From CAZQRW01 sp964596115 (lineage in GTDB: Bacteria; Hydrothermota; UBA3072; B12-G15): 8,199 nucleotides of DNA. The DNA is taken from positions 1 through 8,199 of the forward strand of contig CAZQRW010000067.1 in assembly GCA_964596115.1 (NCBI GenBank), written 5' to 3'. Shown piece by piece: positions 6,934-8,199 of this stretch. Every line of letters starts with the position of its first letter. The stretch's first letter is position 1. Under the pieces are notes generated by a model. It searched no databases, was not told where the DNA came from, and worked only from the letters and a program-made list of their open reading frames with translations. Both the position numbers and the translations under genes were made by a program.

Positions 6934-8061
6934 TTACCCTGCTACAATAGATGTAGTTTTATTATGAAACAGAGGTACATCTCTGAACGCTCCTATCTCT
7001 CCAAATGTGAGAAAACCTAATGTAGGAACATCTTCTCCTATGCATTTGCGGATTGCATTCAATTCCCTATTGAAATTATCACCCATCAAAAGATATCGGG
7101 AGATACAATCAAAGATAAGACAAAAATGTGGTTTCTTAACCTGTTCCTTCACTGCACAGGCAAGACTTTTTGCCTTCTGAATTAATGTTTTATTACTCCC
7201 TTTCATTATATAACCTATAGCATTTTTGGGCACTTCAGTGACAAAATCAATGGACATATCTTGATTTACCTTTATAGGGTCACGGATTAAAAAGTTCCCA
7301 ACAACATTGGGGATTCCAAATGGATTTCTCATCCCGTATTCGGGAAATTTATCTATCTCTATCCCTCCTAACCTTTTGGAATACACATCAAAAGCAGGTT
7401 TTCCGTCGAATTCATATACCCTTTTTCCTTTTACCTTTGTTATCAGCATAGGATAACCTTCTGGTTCCCACCCATGCCCTATTGCTGTATGGATATTTAT
7501 TTTGCCTCGAATAAAGGCTGCGGATAGACCATTACTTGCAACCCCTTCTTCAGTGAACTGATATGTTTTTAAAAATCTGAGGTTATCACCTGTCCCACCA
7601 CCAACATAATTAAATTCTGAACCCATTGCATTATACAAACCCCTTAGTACTTTCGATATGTTTGATATAAATCCATCAGGGAACAAAAAGATATTTCCCT
7701 TGCGTGCATTCTCTCTTAATAAAGCTTTGCCTACTTCTATCCCTTTTTTGTATGGATCTATATTAATATTCTCTTGAAGTTTTGTTAACGCACGGATCCC
7801 TTTTCCACTTATAGTGCAAACTCCGACACCCTTCCGAAGGACTCCTTCAGGGGTTATAATACCTCCACCACAGGCTCCAACAAGTCTTGAACTCCCAATT
7901 TCTTTTAATATTACACTTAAAATGTCTTTCTGATTATACCCTTCAGTTGTAAAAAGGAATGTAATTACAGGTTCACCTGATATTTTTAAAGCACTTTTTA
8001 CAGCTTCTATTCCCGCCTCTTTGGCATCTTCTTTCTGACTATATCCAATTCCTGCTTTCAT
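6934..8061 (-). CDS. FIST-domain sensory protein (FIST_N and FIST_C)
   Basis: This 375-residue cytoplasmic protein is a full-length FIST (F-box and intracellular signal transduction) protein: FIST_N at about 28-215 and FIST_C at about 216-350, with the conserved tail after it. Marks are VGACGGGIITPEG (61-73), GGGTGDN (154-160), FDCISRYLLMG (317-327), TFGEIGAF (352-359) and LFHNKTTS (364-371). FIST domains are regarded as sensory modules that may bind small ligands, perhaps amino acids or derivatives. They occur alone or joined to kinases, cyclases and chemoreceptors. Here the protein stands alone, but its TAA is one base before the ATG of the hybrid kinase, so it most likely informs that kinase. 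The ATG at 8061 is the only reasonable start: the next in-frame Met is residue 136, inside FIST_N. It has no real Shine-Dalgarno (AAAAGATT precedes it), so translation may rely on an unstructured AT-rich leader. A sigma70-like promoter lies about 90 bases upstream. Confidence 0.93.
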   Translation of the reverse strand: MKAGIGYSQKEDAKEAGIEAVKSALKISGEPVITFLFTTEGYNQKDILSVILKEIGSSRLVGACGGGIITPEGVLRKGVGVCTISGKGIRALTKLQENINIDPYKKGIEVGKALLRENARKGNIFLFPDGFISNISKVLRGLYNAMGSEFNYVGGGTGDNLRFLKTYQFTEEGVASNGLSAAFIRGKINIHTAIGHGWEPEGYPMLITKVKGKRVYEFDGKPAFDVYSKRLGGIEIDKFPEYGMRNPFGIPNVVGNFLIRDPIKVNQDMSIDFVTEVPKNAIGYIMKGSNKTLIQKAKSLACAVKEQVKKPHFCLIFDCISRYLLMGDNFNRELNAIRKCIGEDVPTLGFLTFGEIGAFRDVPLFHNKTTSIVAG

Positions 8062-8104
8062 AATCTTTTAAGATATTTTTTTTATATTTTTTTCAATTCC
8101 TTTA

Positions 8105-8119
8105 AATTATATTATAATT
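8105..8119. repeat. AT palindrome in the FIST leader
   Basis: AATTATA-T-TATAATT is a perfect 7-bp palindrome around one base, about 25 bases into the predicted transcript and 44 bases before the FIST start codon. It might be an operator or simply reflect A-T richness. Confidence 0.25.
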
Positions 8120-8136
8120 AAATTTGTTTTTATATT

Positions 8137-8154
8137 TTATAATTTATATTATAA
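8137..8154. repeat. Inverted repeat over the FIST promoter -10 and start point
   Basis: TTATAAT and ATTATAA flank a 4-base spacer as a perfect 7-bp inverted repeat that overlaps the -10 hexamer and the predicted start site. This is the position of a repressor operator, but such A-T palindromes arise easily by chance in this composition. Confidence 0.3.
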
Positions 8155-8179
8155 TAACAAAAAAAAAGAGAAAAGTCAA
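8151..8179 (-). promoter_or_regulatory. Sigma70-like promoter of the FIST-kinase operon
   Basis: The - strand has TTGACT at -35 (8179-8174, five of six), a 17-base spacer rich in T, and TATTAT at -10 (8156-8151, five of six). Transcription would start near 8143, leaving an AT-rich leader of about 80 bases. The extreme A-T bias raises the chance of accidental -10 matches, but the TTGAC box at correct spacing supports it. Confidence 0.55.
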
Positions 8180-8199
8180 GATTTTTTTCATGCAATGTT

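Noticed and set aside
8062..8199. Replication origin or partition site in the AT-rich end
   Set aside because: No DnaA boxes or iterated repeats are visible; an AT-rich promoter leader explains it.

Overview
The window is AT-rich bacterial DNA carrying five protein genes. One is on the + strand and cut off by the left edge; the other four are on the - strand. No rRNA, tRNA, CRISPR array, transposase or phage gene was seen. Gene style points to a free-living bacterium of one of the less-cultured lineages that use FlgD-like/type IX-type C-terminal tails on secreted proteins (the FCB group and candidate phyla such as WOR-3 or Cloacimonadota are the kind of host I have in mind). Evidence for this is a secreted Asp-box propeller with such a tail, a 40-residue-period TPR protein, and a FIST protein paired with a multi-PAS hybrid histidine kinase. 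The taxonomic call is an inference and is weak.

Layout: (1) 3-1268 (+) is the C-terminal part of a TPR-repeat protein whose true start lies outside the window. (2) 1269-1429 is a convergent intergenic gap with two small inverted repeats. (3) 1430-2983 (-) is a secreted Asp-box (BNR) beta-propeller with a C-terminal FlgD-like/type IX-like sorting domain. It has the clearest promoter and the only strong Shine-Dalgarno in the window. (4) 3108-4298 (-) is a CPA2-type cation/proton antiporter with its own probable promoter. (5) 4299-4637 is a 339-base gap holding that promoter and a cluster of small repeats and hairpins. (6) 4638-6932 (-) is a soluble hybrid histidine kinase (GAF-like, PAS, PAS, HisKA, HATPase, receiver). 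(7) 6934-8061 (-) is a FIST-domain protein one base upstream of the kinase. (8) 8062-8199 is a very AT-rich leader with a sigma70-like promoter and palindromes.

How they fit together: the FIST gene and the hybrid kinase are separated by one base, so they are almost certainly co-transcribed and translationally coupled. They read as one cytoplasmic sensing module in which FIST is a candidate ligand-binding partner and the kinase passes phosphate from His399 to Asp690. No Hpt protein or DNA-binding regulator is present, so the output is unknown. The antiporter and the propeller gene point the same way but have separate promoters, and nothing in the sequence ties them to the kinase. I did not find a clearly new multi-gene system. 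The most interesting items are the FIST/hybrid-kinase pair and the repeat-rich cluster at 4501-4619.
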